The notes under the pieces are model-generated. The model was given only the letters and a program-made list of their open reading frames with translations, was not told where the DNA came from and ran no database searches. From NCBI RefSeq assembly GCF_000172175.1, contig NZ_ABJL02000007.1, positions 620,001 to 684,000 on the forward strand: a DNA stretch of 64,000 nucleotides, given 5' to 3'. Positions 32,889 through 42,215 of this stretch are shown here, piece by piece. The stretch's first letter is position 1. Every line of letters starts with the position of its first letter. Both the position numbers and the translations under genes were made by a program. Source of the DNA: Bacteroides intestinalis DSM 17393. Its GTDB lineage: Bacteria > Bacteroidota > Bacteroidia > Bacteroidales > Bacteroidaceae.

Positions 32889-33773
32889 TTATTTGTTAGC
32901 ATATGTGGTTTTTATTTGCTCAATCAGTTCTTTTTCTTTGGAACTGAATTTACGGGCAAATAATCTGTCTGAAGCGATTAGTTCATTATAGTCCTGAGAT
33001 TGCCATGTATAAGGGTTTCCTCTGTTCCAGTCAATCAGTCGCATGTTTCCTGCATCATCTTCATTAGCTTTGTATATGTTCTCTTTAAAAGGAGAATTCC
33101 ATAATATGGTTTGAAGAAAAATTTCATCGGGACACAACGTGTATTTGAAGCGTTGAAGTACAAAGGATTTCTTTTCTATCAGATGCTGACAGAAGCCTTG
33201 AGTAATACTGAACCAATTGGGACCCTTTTTAAATTCGACTTCTTGTTTTCTGTGAAATCGAATAAGTTTTTGTACAATGAGTGCAAGGTTGTGGCATGGT
33301 GCAGTTATGATGTGCCATTTACTGTTGCTACGCTTGAGGCTCTTTGTGAAAAAGTAGTATCGGGAGATTTTACGATTCAAATCTTTCTGGTGTTTATCTC
33401 CCAACCAATAACTGACAAATTCCTTACCAGAATTGGCTTGAAAGAAAGAATGGATATAATCTTGTGTTTGTATAGGCAGGTCTACACCTGAAAGCAAGTG
33501 GTAGTAGTCATAAGTGCTATGCTTGGCGGCAGTTTCAAGTAACAGATATTCTGTTTCTACTTGGCTGATGTCTCCCCAGTATACTTTATTGCGGGTAGGT
33601 AATAGAAATAATCGGGCTTTCTGTGTACATAGAAGACAGGCTCTTTTATACAGTTCTGTTGAGCGGCGGTCGATATGTAGATAAATATCATTTCGCTCGT
33701 CATCAATCATGGATAAAAGCGTTTCTAACACCGAATATTCGTTGTGGACGATGATTAGATAAGCATGTTTCAT
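32889..33773 (-). CDS. GT14 (Core-2/I-branching type) N-acetylglucosaminyltransferase-like protein
   Basis: The protein has 294 residues from MKHAYLIIVHNEYSVLETLL. This N terminus, the IYLHIDRRST segment, YYHLLSGVDLPIQTQDYI and TLCPDEIFLQTILWN are characteristic of the family that includes beta-1,6-GlcNAc branching enzymes. The ATG at 33773 is preferred to 33884, because the latter would overlap the upstream gene by more than 100 bp. From 33773 the gene follows the upstream stop by 4 bp, so the two are an operon. Its sugar is inferred only from the family. Confidence 0.82.
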   Translation of the reverse strand: MKHAYLIIVHNEYSVLETLLSMIDDERNDIYLHIDRRSTELYKRACLLCTQKARLFLLPTRNKVYWGDISQVETEYLLLETAAKHSTYDYYHLLSGVDLPIQTQDYIHSFFQANSGKEFVSYWLGDKHQKDLNRKISRYYFFTKSLKRSNSKWHIITAPCHNLALIVQKLIRFHRKQEVEFKKGPNWFSITQGFCQHLIEKKSFVLQRFKYTLCPDEIFLQTILWNSPFKENIYKANEDDAGNMRLIDWNRGNPYTWQSQDYNELIASDRLFARKFSSKEKELIEQIKTTYANK

Positions 33774-33777
33774 TACA

Positions 33778-34695
33778 CTATTTGTTGAAGTGTTGTTTGA
33801 AGAAATCGGGAATAGTATTGTCAGTTTTGATATATCCGTCGCGTTGCAACTGATCATAAGAGTTTGCTCCGATGATCTTATCATATTCTATTTCTAATTG
33901 CTGATTCTTATACAACTGATAGAAATAGCGCCAATGCATGCCTATATGTCTGTGGGGATTTTGTTCCAGTTGTTTGCCACCGTTAATCATTTTCTCAAGA
34001 AAACGTTCTTTACCACGAATGGAATAGTGGTAAATGCAAATATTACTTTTTCTAAGGCGTTTAGGGAACATGAGCACCTTGTGATTTCCTGTGGAAATCT
34101 GAAGGTACGAGGTGGTGCGATGAAGAACTTTTCCTCTTTGTGGTATATAAAGAGAATAGCGCGAAAGATTATAAAAATTGTACTTTAGCGGGTTAATAAT
34201 TGGAATGATAGCTTGATTCCATTTCCAAAACTGTTTACCTGCTTCCGGATACATATATCTCATGGAACATTTTAGTACATTAGCTCTGGTGGTGGCTAAT
34301 TCAGTCTTTAGACTGCCGGTAGGAGAGTACCATAACTCATCGGCATCAGCATTGATGACCCAGTCTGCATGAAGTTGCTTTTTGGCAATCTTGATCATGC
34401 GGTCTACCCATACTTTTTGATTATAATTAGTTGCTTTTTCTATGATAGCTTCTTTTATCCATCCTTCCTTCTGATATTTTTGGATGATTTCAATTGTACC
34501 GTCTGTGGAGTTATTATCAGTAATGATAAACCCGTCTACTCCCATAGCCTTATGGAAACACAGATTTTCTTCCAATATATCTTCTTCATTTTTGACCAAT
34601 AATGTCATAATGAGCTTTGGATTGGATGTACGTCTGAAGGTCTGCGGGACTTCTTCGAGAACATTAGCTATTTTGTTTAAAAGAGGCATTAGCAT
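33778..34695 (-). CDS. GT2/GT92-like glycosyltransferase
   Basis: The 305 residues show a GT-A fold of the type with a distributed DxD. LIMTLLVKNEEDILEENL, DGFIITDNNSTDGTIEII and the acidic motif WVINADADELWY are diagnostic. The rest includes YSIRGKERFLEKM. It leads a two-gene unit with the GT14-like gene. An ATG two codons further in (34689) is an alternative start. It probably adds a sugar to the LOS core. Confidence 0.8.
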   Translation of the reverse strand: MLMPLLNKIANVLEEVPQTFRRTSNPKLIMTLLVKNEEDILEENLCFHKAMGVDGFIITDNNSTDGTIEIIQKYQKEGWIKEAIIEKATNYNQKVWVDRMIKIAKKQLHADWVINADADELWYSPTGSLKTELATTRANVLKCSMRYMYPEAGKQFWKWNQAIIPIINPLKYNFYNLSRYSLYIPQRGKVLHRTTSYLQISTGNHKVLMFPKRLRKSNICIYHYSIRGKERFLEKMINGGKQLEQNPHRHIGMHWRYFYQLYKNQQLEIEYDKIIGANSYDQLQRDGYIKTDNTIPDFFKQHFNK

Positions 34696-34728
34696 TAACT
34701 TAAAATCATTGTTTAGGTTGCGATTTTA

Positions 34729-34736
34729 CAAAGATA
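34729..34736 (-). promoter_or_regulatory. -7 box for the GT2/GT92 - GT14 pair
   Basis: TATCTTTG matches TAnnTTTG, 33 bp from the ATG at 34695. Confidence 0.6.
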
Positions 34737-34809
34737 TACTATATTTTGATACAATGATTTATTCTTGGTGAATAAATCAATGAACACTTTTAGAATGTTG
34801 TTAGTTCAG

Positions 34810-35715
34810 TTATTTGATTTTTATAGTTTTCTTCTTGTTGATTACTTTATATAGAATCTTACGGAAGAAATAGTGAATGGCATTCTTATTATTAATAACA
34901 TGCCATCCTTGTTGTTTGGCAAACCGGATGTATTGATCACGGAAAGGACTGTCGCAGTTGTACATCCATGGTTTGCGTTTTCCTGTGAAATGGATAATAG
35001 CAGGAGATTTTAAAGCATCATCCCAATCTTTTTTCCTCTCCGGTTGTACCTCAGGGCTTGCATATAAAAAGAAATCCATCAGATTCCAGCGAATAGAAAT
35101 AAATTGTTTTTCTTTATAAAGCAATGCGTTCAAAACATCCTGGTCGTGCAATTTTATATTTTCATAATTGGATGCGATATAGCTTTTGCATGCCTCTACA
35201 AATTTTTTCTCTCTCCATTTCTGAAGATTTATCAACATTACTCCCGAGTTGAAGTAAGAGTACTCAACGGGATATTTCAGTGTGACAGGTGATTCGGTAT
35301 CGAATGGTGACCTTTCTTCAACGGCAGCTACGGCAATATTATCGATATTTTTCTCCCATAATTCTTTAATAGAGTCGACAACGATCAAGTCACAATCCAG
35401 ATATAGAATTTTGTTTATATTACTGGGTATAAGCTCTGACATGAAAAGCCTTAAGTAGGCGGCGAGAGACAGGTGATCCTGTTTCCTAATAGGGAAATCC
35501 TTAATGAGTGAATAGTCTACGTCATAAAAATAAACTTCAGCTTGATGTTTTTCGCAAAAAACTTTCAGCCTTTTTTTTCCAGCCTTTTCGACCTTACTGC
35601 TACAAATGATGTGTACGCGGAATTTCTCATCTGGAGTATGTACGAACAGGCTTGCTAACATTACACCACAATATTCAATGTAGTTTTCGTCTATGCTACA
35701 AACAATATCTATCAT
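34810..35715 (-). CDS. GT8 glycosyltransferase (LPS galactosyl/glucosyltransferase-like)
   Basis: The 301-residue protein starts MIDIVCSIDENYIEYCGVML, typical of GT8. The DxD motif is in KILYLDCDLIVVDSI. Later family motifs are YFNSGVMLINLQKWREK, LHDQDVLNALL and PAIIHFTGKRKPW. It retains stereochemistry and normally transfers Gal or Glc from the UDP sugar to LPS core. It is transcribed alone from a clear -7 box. Confidence 0.9.
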   Translation of the reverse strand: MIDIVCSIDENYIEYCGVMLASLFVHTPDEKFRVHIICSSKVEKAGKKRLKVFCEKHQAEVYFYDVDYSLIKDFPIRKQDHLSLAAYLRLFMSELIPSNINKILYLDCDLIVVDSIKELWEKNIDNIAVAAVEERSPFDTESPVTLKYPVEYSYFNSGVMLINLQKWREKKFVEACKSYIASNYENIKLHDQDVLNALLYKEKQFISIRWNLMDFFLYASPEVQPERKKDWDDALKSPAIIHFTGKRKPWMYNCDSPFRDQYIRFAKQQGWHVINNKNAIHYFFRKILYKVINKKKTIKIK

Positions 35716-35749
35716 AGTTCTTTAGGTTATTATAGTCTATATAAGTATG

Positions 35750-35757
35750 CAAAGGTA
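35750..35757 (-). promoter_or_regulatory. -7 box for the GT8 gene
   Basis: TACCTTTG followed by CATAC matches TAnnTTTG, 34 bp from the ATG at 35715. Confidence 0.6.
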
Positions 35758-35830
35758 CGTATTATAGCAGAAAAAATGTAGATTATAGATATATTTTTTT
35801 CATGCGACGAGGATTATCTTCTTCATATTG

Positions 35831-36805
35831 CTACTTGGAATGATGGCGCTTTAAATATTTGTGGCGATAATAAGCGATAAATAATACTGGAAAATACTTA
35901 TATAAGAAGGCATAACGACCTTCTCTCTTCGTATGTACGAGTGGGGTTAATCCTGCCTTTTTCATTTGCTTTACCATTTTTCCCTGAGCTTTGCTTTTGA
36001 TGGCAAAACTATTATTTAGATTTTCCATTAGCCTTAAAGATATATGCTCGCTCAAGGTAAAGGCTACGTCTTCTTCTTTCACGTATTTTTGGGTGAACTG
36101 ATTGAGATTGTCCATTGCCTTTATTTTATCGAAAAGACCATACTCTTTATAGTTTTGCATGAATGAAGATTCATTTTGTACATAATTATAGCAGATCAAT
36201 GGCAGATGCATGATTTTTTCTGCAAAGTAGAATACGCGGGGAATAAATTCTTCATCTTCATGTCGTATATTGATGAATTTGAAATTCATTTTCAGCATAT
36301 ATTCTCTACGATAGGCAAGCATCCAGACTGCAGCGGGCATATAACCGGTTTTTATGAATGACTTGCCAGAGACGATGCCCCGTGGGCAAAACTTACGTGC
36401 ATCATAATCAAAACCTTTCAAAAGTTTATTTTGATTCCCCCAATGATTATAGTCGAATAGAAGAATGTCTAAGTCGTTCTTTAATATTGCTTCATAGATT
36501 TTTGCTATTGAGTTTGTGCAGAAATAATCGTCAGCATCGGCAAATAATATAATTTCTCCTTGAGCGATATCCATGCCGAGATTTCTTGCCGCACTTACCC
36601 CTTGGTTGGTAGTCGTGATACTTTTTATAGTAGGGTACTCCCTAGATAATTCTTGTATAATACCAGCTGTCTGGTCTGTGGAGCCATCATTGATTACGAT
36701 GATTTCGTATTCATTGTGCGAGATATCTTGTTGTAATGCTGATAACACACATTTTCTGATTTGCTTTTCCGCATTGTATGCAGGAATAATGATAGAAATC
36801 TTCAT
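35831..36805 (-). CDS. GT2 glycosyltransferase
   Basis: The 324 residues begin SIIIPAYNAEKQIRKCVLSA, followed by IIVINDGSTDQTAGII and the DxD site in ILFADADDYFC. This is the usual GT2 layout. The C terminus is basic and may contact the membrane. It is the last of four minus-strand genes closely spaced from 39801 and starts 11 bp after its upstream neighbour. The sugar is unknown. Confidence 0.88.
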   Translation of the reverse strand: MKISIIIPAYNAEKQIRKCVLSALQQDISHNEYEIIVINDGSTDQTAGIIQELSREYPTIKSITTTNQGVSAARNLGMDIAQGEIILFADADDYFCTNSIAKIYEAILKNDLDILLFDYNHWGNQNKLLKGFDYDARKFCPRGIVSGKSFIKTGYMPAAVWMLAYRREYMLKMNFKFINIRHEDEEFIPRVFYFAEKIMHLPLICYNYVQNESSFMQNYKEYGLFDKIKAMDNLNQFTQKYVKEEDVAFTLSEHISLRLMENLNNSFAIKSKAQGKMVKQMKKAGLTPLVHTKREGRYAFLYKYFPVLFIAYYRHKYLKRHHSK

Positions 36806-36816
36806 GGCTCTTATTA

Positions 36817-37692
36817 TTATTTGTTTAAAAAAGGACGATATAATATACTGTTGTATACATCTTCTGTATGATCGTGCCGGGAGGAAAAAAGAGTATTTAG
36901 TTTCAATAAATAGCGAACTAACCTATATGCTCTTTTTTGAAATTTCTTTGTATGGTTCATGGTTGGAATAATGGTCTTGAAATCCGACTTTTTATATTCC
37001 AATATATCAATGTATGTAGAATAAAGCTGCGGTGAGAGGTTTTCCTGGAGCCACTTTAATCGTTCAGTTTGTACATCGATGTAGTTGGAACTGATTCCTG
37101 TAGCATCACACTCAGCGATAGTTAGGGGGATGTGTTTGTAGCTGCACCTTTCCATGATGATAGACTGGAAACTATGTCCCCAATCTGCAATTATTTTATA
37201 TTGGGTGTCATATAATTTATTGATAAAAAGAGAATGATGAATAAAGCACGCTTGATGTGCTAACGCATTATAAAAAAAGAAAACTAAGTCGGGATAATCA
37301 GGTCCCGCTTCTTTTCTCTGTTCATGATCGTTTACTAAGACCATGTCTCCATAGATATATTTTGTCCCATCAAATGGAATATCTTTGAGAATGTTTCCTT
37401 GTAAGCAGTCTCCTGAATTTAGGAAATAAAGATATTCTCCTTTGGCTTGCCTGATTCCTTTATTCATTCCATCATAGATTCCTTTGTCTTTCTCAGAAAC
37501 CCAGTAAGTCAGGTGGGTATTTTTTTCTGAATATTTCTTGATGGTTTCCTGGCTTCCATCATTGGAATCAGCATCTATGATGATATGTTCATAGCTGGTG
37601 TATGATTGCACTTCGATGCTGCGCAATGTTTTCTTAAGTCCTTCATTGTTATTGAAGTTGACTGTGATGATACTGATAGTCGGAGTTCTCAT
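36817..37692 (-). CDS. GT2 glycosyltransferase (WcaE-like)
   Basis: The 291-residue protein has the GT2 start SIITVNFNNNEGLKKTLRSI and HIIIDADSNDGSQETI. The DxD position is replaced by YFLNSGDCLQG, the NSGD form found in the colanic-acid WcaE group. It overlaps the upstream GT4 gene by 4 bp (37689-37692), so translation is coupled. The sugar is unknown. Confidence 0.85.
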   Translation of the reverse strand: MRTPTISIITVNFNNNEGLKKTLRSIEVQSYTSYEHIIIDADSNDGSQETIKKYSEKNTHLTYWVSEKDKGIYDGMNKGIRQAKGEYLYFLNSGDCLQGNILKDIPFDGTKYIYGDMVLVNDHEQRKEAGPDYPDLVFFFYNALAHQACFIHHSLFINKLYDTQYKIIADWGHSFQSIIMERCSYKHIPLTIAECDATGISSNYIDVQTERLKWLQENLSPQLYSTYIDILEYKKSDFKTIIPTMNHTKKFQKRAYRLVRYLLKLNTLFSSRHDHTEDVYNSILYRPFLNK

Positions 37693-38822
37693 TTAATGGA
37701 CGTTTTTGGATTTAGAGTTTCATTTAAGACTTTTTGATATACTTTCTCTGTTTCTCGGGTTGCTTTTTCCCAGGAGTATAATTGTAACCGCTCTATTCCT
37801 GCTGCTACTAAAGAAGCACGTTTTTCGCTATCACCTATGATTTCTGTCAGTGTTTGAACCATTGATTCTATAGAGTAAGGATCAAAGTAGGCACCGGCAT
37901 TGCCGGCTATTTCGGGGAAACAGCTGGTGTTACTTAAGACTACAGGACATTTACAGGCATAAGCTTCCAGGACTGGGATGCCAAAGCCTTCGTATAGTGA
38001 TGGAAATACAAAGAGGAGTGCCCTGCCGTATAATTCATTCAGGTTTCTATCGTTTATTGAAATTTGTATGATCTTGTCTGTGATATTCAATTTATCTATC
38101 AACTTCTTTTCTTCCCAGTTGAATGGATGCCCTGTACAAAGCAAATATAAATCTTGGTCTGTTTTGTGGATGATTGCAAGAGCTTCTAATAAACGTTGGA
38201 AATTTTTGTAAAGAGTTCGGTCTCCTACAAATAAAATATAGCGATTAGGGAGTGACAATTCATCTTTCCCATGATGGGACTTTATACTTGTTCCATGATA
38301 GATAACGTCAATTTTTTGAGGATCAATATTTAATATATTAACGATATCTTTCTTTGTATTTTCACTAATTGCAATAATCCGGCTGGCTTTTGTAATCACT
38401 TCTTTTTTCTGCGCCATGACCTCTTTAGCATCATGGAAATATTCGGGAAACAGTTCATGAATCATGTCATGCACTGTTATTACATAGGGGTGGTCACCAA
38501 TATGCTCGAGGAAAGAAGGATTGTAGTAGGTCGGGTGAAAAAGATAAGGAGATGACGTTTGAAGTAACCTGTTTGTTAACTTTTGGTTTTCAAGCAAAAG
38601 CCGCTTTTTATAATGTTTGAAAAAGAAATGTGGAGCATGGATACGGTGCCTGGCAAGTTTGGCTTGCGCTAAATAATGATTTTCGGTAAAGCGAACAGAA
38701 ATGTCATATGCCATACCCAGTTTGGATATGATTTCACAAAAATATCGTGAGATTCCACCGAATTTTTGTAGATCGAAGATTTGAGAATCATATAAAATAT
38801 GAGGTTGTTCCATATTTGTCAT
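37689..38822 (-). CDS. GT4 family glycosyltransferase
   Basis: The 377 residues have the GT-B fold. The N-terminal acceptor side includes LQKFGGISRYFCEII, and the nucleotide-sugar side has RYILFVGDRTLYKNFQRLLE. The ExxxxxxxE motif is seen in LYEGFGIPVLEAYACK. It resembles mannosyl- and glucosyltransferases of LPS and capsule clusters. It lies 7 bp after the GT-D-like gene and overlaps the next gene by 4 bp. A second ATG at codon 4 (38813) is possible. Confidence 0.9.
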   Translation of the reverse strand: MTNMEQPHILYDSQIFDLQKFGGISRYFCEIISKLGMAYDISVRFTENHYLAQAKLARHRIHAPHFFFKHYKKRLLLENQKLTNRLLQTSSPYLFHPTYYNPSFLEHIGDHPYVITVHDMIHELFPEYFHDAKEVMAQKKEVITKASRIIAISENTKKDIVNILNIDPQKIDVIYHGTSIKSHHGKDELSLPNRYILFVGDRTLYKNFQRLLEALAIIHKTDQDLYLLCTGHPFNWEEKKLIDKLNITDKIIQISINDRNLNELYGRALLFVFPSLYEGFGIPVLEAYACKCPVVLSNTSCFPEIAGNAGAYFDPYSIESMVQTLTEIIGDSEKRASLVAAGIERLQLYSWEKATRETEKVYQKVLNETLNPKTSIK

Positions 38823-38829
38823 TGTCGCA

Positions 38830-39801
38830 TTACCAATAACATCCTTCTTCTACCTGTTGGGCTTTAGAGGGAGTTTCTGTTGCGGAGGGCTTTACCCAAA
38901 ATTCATTCATTAGTTTTGAATAATTATAAGTTGCGTTATAATTACTGTTTTCCCATCTGGCACCTCTAATCCCGAATAATAGTTGCAAACTGCCTCCTAA
39001 GTGTACAGCCTTTTTTCCGGAACGCTTCACGTGTGCTGCCAACGGCATTCCATACGCTCCACATCCCAACAAACAGACATCATAATCCATTTTGTCAATT
39101 TCGTTTTTCATGAATTCGAGAGCGTCAAACCATGTTTCGAATCTACCGTCGCCTTGATTGCCAATAGTTTGAATGGCTTTGATTGTTTGCAAGTCGAAAG
39201 TAGGCAGAACTCTCGGGTCTTTGTGAATTAGTTCTTTTCGAAGGTATTGCTTTTGTATCGTTTCTGCAAAAGGATGTACTACCAATACCTTTTTATTTTC
39301 TAAGGCAGCAGTCCATGGTACATCACTCCAAAAAGGGTTATAAGGCTCAAAATCTATTTTATACGCATTCTGTAATTCTTTAGAGAAATATTCTTCTTCA
39401 AATCTCCAGGAAGCAAGTATGTCAATGAGAGGCATATCTTCAATCATCATTTCCGAAAAACGCTTTAATAGTTCAGGGGTTGCTGAAAAGAATCCGGCAT
39501 TATTCCTCATCGGGTACATTGTTTCTTCTTCCCACCACCAGGGAAATGCCTCCCCTTTGATGTATTTGATAATTTTTCTTTTTTGATGATAGATGCCTAA
39601 GTAATTGACTACACATCCTATTTCTACAGCACCAAATCTTGAGAGCATGCAAGGTTCTGGTGATAATAATTTTTCCCTAATATGGCTTGATATAATATCA
39701 GGGTCCATCTCTTTGTTAAGGGGACGAGGTTGTGGCAAATCGTGGCGTTCAATATAACGTCGACGTAGCTTTTTTAATAGCTTTATAAATTTCTTCTGCA
39801 T
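38830..39801 (-). CDS. GT-D fold-like glycosyltransferase domain protein (probable)
   Basis: The 323-residue protein has no classic GT-A or GT-B motif. The segment PCMLSRFGAVEIGCVVNY resembles the R-F-G-x-x-E motif of GT-D fold (DUF1792-like) proteins. DVCLLGCGAYGMPLAAHVKR and AVHLGGSLQLLFGIRG further support it, as these sit at the C-terminal side of that fold. It starts a tight run of four minus-strand genes. If it is a GT-D enzyme it would be an unusual member of an LOS cluster. The call is a motif-based inference. Confidence 0.6.
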   Translation of the reverse strand: MQKKFIKLLKKLRRRYIERHDLPQPRPLNKEMDPDIISSHIREKLLSPEPCMLSRFGAVEIGCVVNYLGIYHQKRKIIKYIKGEAFPWWWEEETMYPMRNNAGFFSATPELLKRFSEMMIEDMPLIDILASWRFEEEYFSKELQNAYKIDFEPYNPFWSDVPWTAALENKKVLVVHPFAETIQKQYLRKELIHKDPRVLPTFDLQTIKAIQTIGNQGDGRFETWFDALEFMKNEIDKMDYDVCLLGCGAYGMPLAAHVKRSGKKAVHLGGSLQLLFGIRGARWENSNYNATYNYSKLMNEFWVKPSATETPSKAQQVEEGCYW

Positions 39802-39928
39802 TGAATTAAGAAAGAGTATAGTAATATTTATACAATGATACGAATTTTATAGGATACGATCCCTTGTCTATGTGTTAAAAGATGTATTAATGTATCTTCC
39901 CTTGTAGTGATATGGCATATATCGCTTT

Positions 39929-41065
39929 CTATTTGTTCTTTCTTTCTTTTGTTTTTATTGTTTCTTTCAGTGTAGAGCGAAATTCATTTTCAAATTGTTC
40001 AAGATTCCACGTTTGAGTTGAATAATATATATTTTCCCTTATTAATTTGTGAAATTTGTCCTGGGGTAACATGCTGGCCCATTCTACTCCCTTACCTATT
40101 GCTTCAACAGATAATTCCGGTAACAGATAGCCATAATGCTCGATGTTGTCTATTGCTCCCCATCGAGAAGTAATGGGAATAACTCCCATTTGCATCATAG
40201 TTATAACGGAACCGGGACATCCTTCGCTGCCGGATGGAAAGATATTGAATGCACAGAGATAGGCTAAGTTCATGAACAACTCAGAATTGGTGTCAAGAAA
40301 ACCATATAATGTGATGTTCCGGCACTCGTCTATTTGTTTTTGATAGATGTCTATAAACCCTTCGTCAAGAGAGCCGATTACGTGTAAGTTGTATTGTGGA
40401 TGGCTGATAAAAAAATCTAAAACTAAATCTAATCCTTTTAATATACTACCGCTGGAGCCAAACCATAGGAAGTCTTTTATGGAAACACTTTGAAGTTTAT
40501 GTTGCAAATTGCATTCCTGACTAAAGTTGCTGGATTGGTTAATTATCTTGATTTTATTTTGTAATTCCGGGGGGTATGTCTGGATGGTAAACGAACTTCC
40601 TATCTGGAAAATAATATCTGCTATTTCACAGCTATTGTGTGCATCTACTGAACGGGAGTATGGCAAGTGTGTTCCATGCTTTTTGTTGAATGAATCGATT
40701 CTGTTTTTTACTATTGAGTATTGGTGTTTCCAGTAAGCGCCTGTTGCATAATATATTTTTAGGGCTTGAGGATTTTTCTGACTCATTGTTACAAAGTTGG
40801 GATCTAAACCAAAAATAATATCATAGTGACGGTCGTCACACTCTTTGGGGGCATTGCAGCGTGCGACTTTAACATTATAACCCAAAGAATAAAATATTTC
40901 TCCAATGATTAATGCCTCTCTCTTGTTTTGATGAGTACGCATATAAACTTTGTCTTTTTTATGGTAATATACTTCAGGTATATATGAAATATATGCCCAT
41001 TTCCTGTTTAGTAGCGAATAGAGAGTGTATTGATCTTTATTTTTTTTGAATAGATTGAACTTCAT
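39929..41065 (-). CDS. GT-B (GT1/GT4-like) glycosyltransferase
   Basis: The 378 residues resemble a GT-B enzyme. IKDFLWFGSSGSILKGLDLV, the LHVIGSLDEGF strand and the nucleotide-binding segment NIFPSGSEGCPGSVITMMQM match the C-terminal domain. The acidic pair of the ExxxxxxxE motif is incomplete: one Glu is clear and the second is not. It overlaps the upstream GT32 gene by 29 bp, so the two are coupled. The donor is unknown. Confidence 0.78.
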   Translation of the reverse strand: MKFNLFKKNKDQYTLYSLLNRKWAYISYIPEVYYHKKDKVYMRTHQNKREALIIGEIFYSLGYNVKVARCNAPKECDDRHYDIIFGLDPNFVTMSQKNPQALKIYYATGAYWKHQYSIVKNRIDSFNKKHGTHLPYSRSVDAHNSCEIADIIFQIGSSFTIQTYPPELQNKIKIINQSSNFSQECNLQHKLQSVSIKDFLWFGSSGSILKGLDLVLDFFISHPQYNLHVIGSLDEGFIDIYQKQIDECRNITLYGFLDTNSELFMNLAYLCAFNIFPSGSEGCPGSVITMMQMGVIPITSRWGAIDNIEHYGYLLPELSVEAIGKGVEWASMLPQDKFHKLIRENIYYSTQTWNLEQFENEFRSTLKETIKTKERKNK

Positions 41066-42020
41066 TGCTACTCAATATATTGTTAAATTCATGATTAAAT
41101 AGGCCAAAATATGAGTTCTCAACCTCTTCAGCATCCCACTTATTGTGCCAATGATATGCGAATGCCCCCGGAAAGAAGTTTCTATAACTATTGATATTGG
41201 GGTCTTTATCATAACCTTCGCCGAATTCCTTGAAAAAGTCAGCAAATTCTTTAAAAGGCATTCCATCACAATATCCTCCCCAGAGAGGATCAAAGAAAGT
41301 ACAAGGGTAATTTCTCAAATTTTCTAATTTCTTATCTTTGTAATCGAATAGTACCCAAGGCATTGCTGCCTTTCTTCTTTGTAATTTCTTTGCTAAGTAA
41401 TTAGTTATATAGCTATTCTTACGTAAATATAGAATGGCACTGTTGGCATATGATTGGTATTCCCATGCATAGACAAACTCATGACCTTTTAGTAGAGGGG
41501 TAAAGTCTTTTAAAAACATAACATCAAGATCGAAATATAGACCTCCATATTTGTAGAGAGAGATAATCCGGAAATCGTCACCTTTGGCTGCAAGATTCTT
41601 GGGTGCATTGATATATGTCTTAATTTTGCAAAAGGGAGTATTGCTAATTTCATTTTCAACGTTCCAGGACAATATTTTTATATGGCCTTTTAGTTCTTGT
41701 AGGTGTGGATTACTTTCTATTTGTGCATACCCATTTTCAGAGTCTAACCATAGCCATATTTCTATACTTTCCATATTTTGTGTACACAACAGACTCTTAA
41801 TTGAGAAAGCTTGCTTGAGGCCAAAGGTGCCATGCCAGTAAGCGTGGAAAATTGTTTTCTCAGTAAGTAACTGAGATGATTGTTCTCTTTGGATATCTGA
41901 TACTTTACTCAGATATAGATCTTTACATTTTAAGATGTTCCAATTTGTATAACTGGGTTCCAAATTTTCAGTATAGAACTCATTCTTCTTTTCGAAATAA
42001 TGTTTTAAGCTTCGAATCAT
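41037..42020 (-). CDS. GT32-type glycosyltransferase (DXD sugar-binding)
   Basis: The 327-residue protein carries the DXD motif in SLYKYGGLYFDLDVMFLKDF, which is the signature of the glycosyltransferase sugar-binding region (Gly_transf_sug). FHAYWHGTFGLKQAFSIKSL near the N terminus also fits. It is the first gene of a two-gene unit and has a -7 box about 130 bp upstream. Its 3' end overlaps the next gene by 29 bp. Confidence 0.85.
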   Translation of the reverse strand: MIRSLKHYFEKKNEFYTENLEPSYTNWNILKCKDLYLSKVSDIQREQSSQLLTEKTIFHAYWHGTFGLKQAFSIKSLLCTQNMESIEIWLWLDSENGYAQIESNPHLQELKGHIKILSWNVENEISNTPFCKIKTYINAPKNLAAKGDDFRIISLYKYGGLYFDLDVMFLKDFTPLLKGHEFVYAWEYQSYANSAILYLRKNSYITNYLAKKLQRRKAAMPWVLFDYKDKKLENLRNYPCTFFDPLWGGYCDGMPFKEFADFFKEFGEGYDKDPNINSYRNFFPGAFAYHWHNKWDAEEVENSYFGLFNHEFNNILSSNEVQSIQKK

Positions 42021-42148
42021 ATTTTTTATGTGAAAATACTTGTCTTAATGCGATGGTTCTTAGTTGGTGACAGAATTTATAAGTTTGGAAATAAGATATT
42101 TGCATAGTTGCTTTATGAATAATCCAAATCATATATTAGTTACGTGTA

Positions 42149-42156
42149 CAAAGGTA
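42149..42156 (-). promoter_or_regulatory. -7 box for the GT32/GT-B pair
   Basis: TACCTTTG followed by TACACG matches TAnnTTTG. The leader to the ATG at 42020 would be about 120 nt, long for this window. Confidence 0.5.
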
Positions 42157-42215
42157 AGGTATTTGTGGGTATAGTTGATGAATATGGCTTAAAAAAGATA
42201 TTTAAATACAGATAT

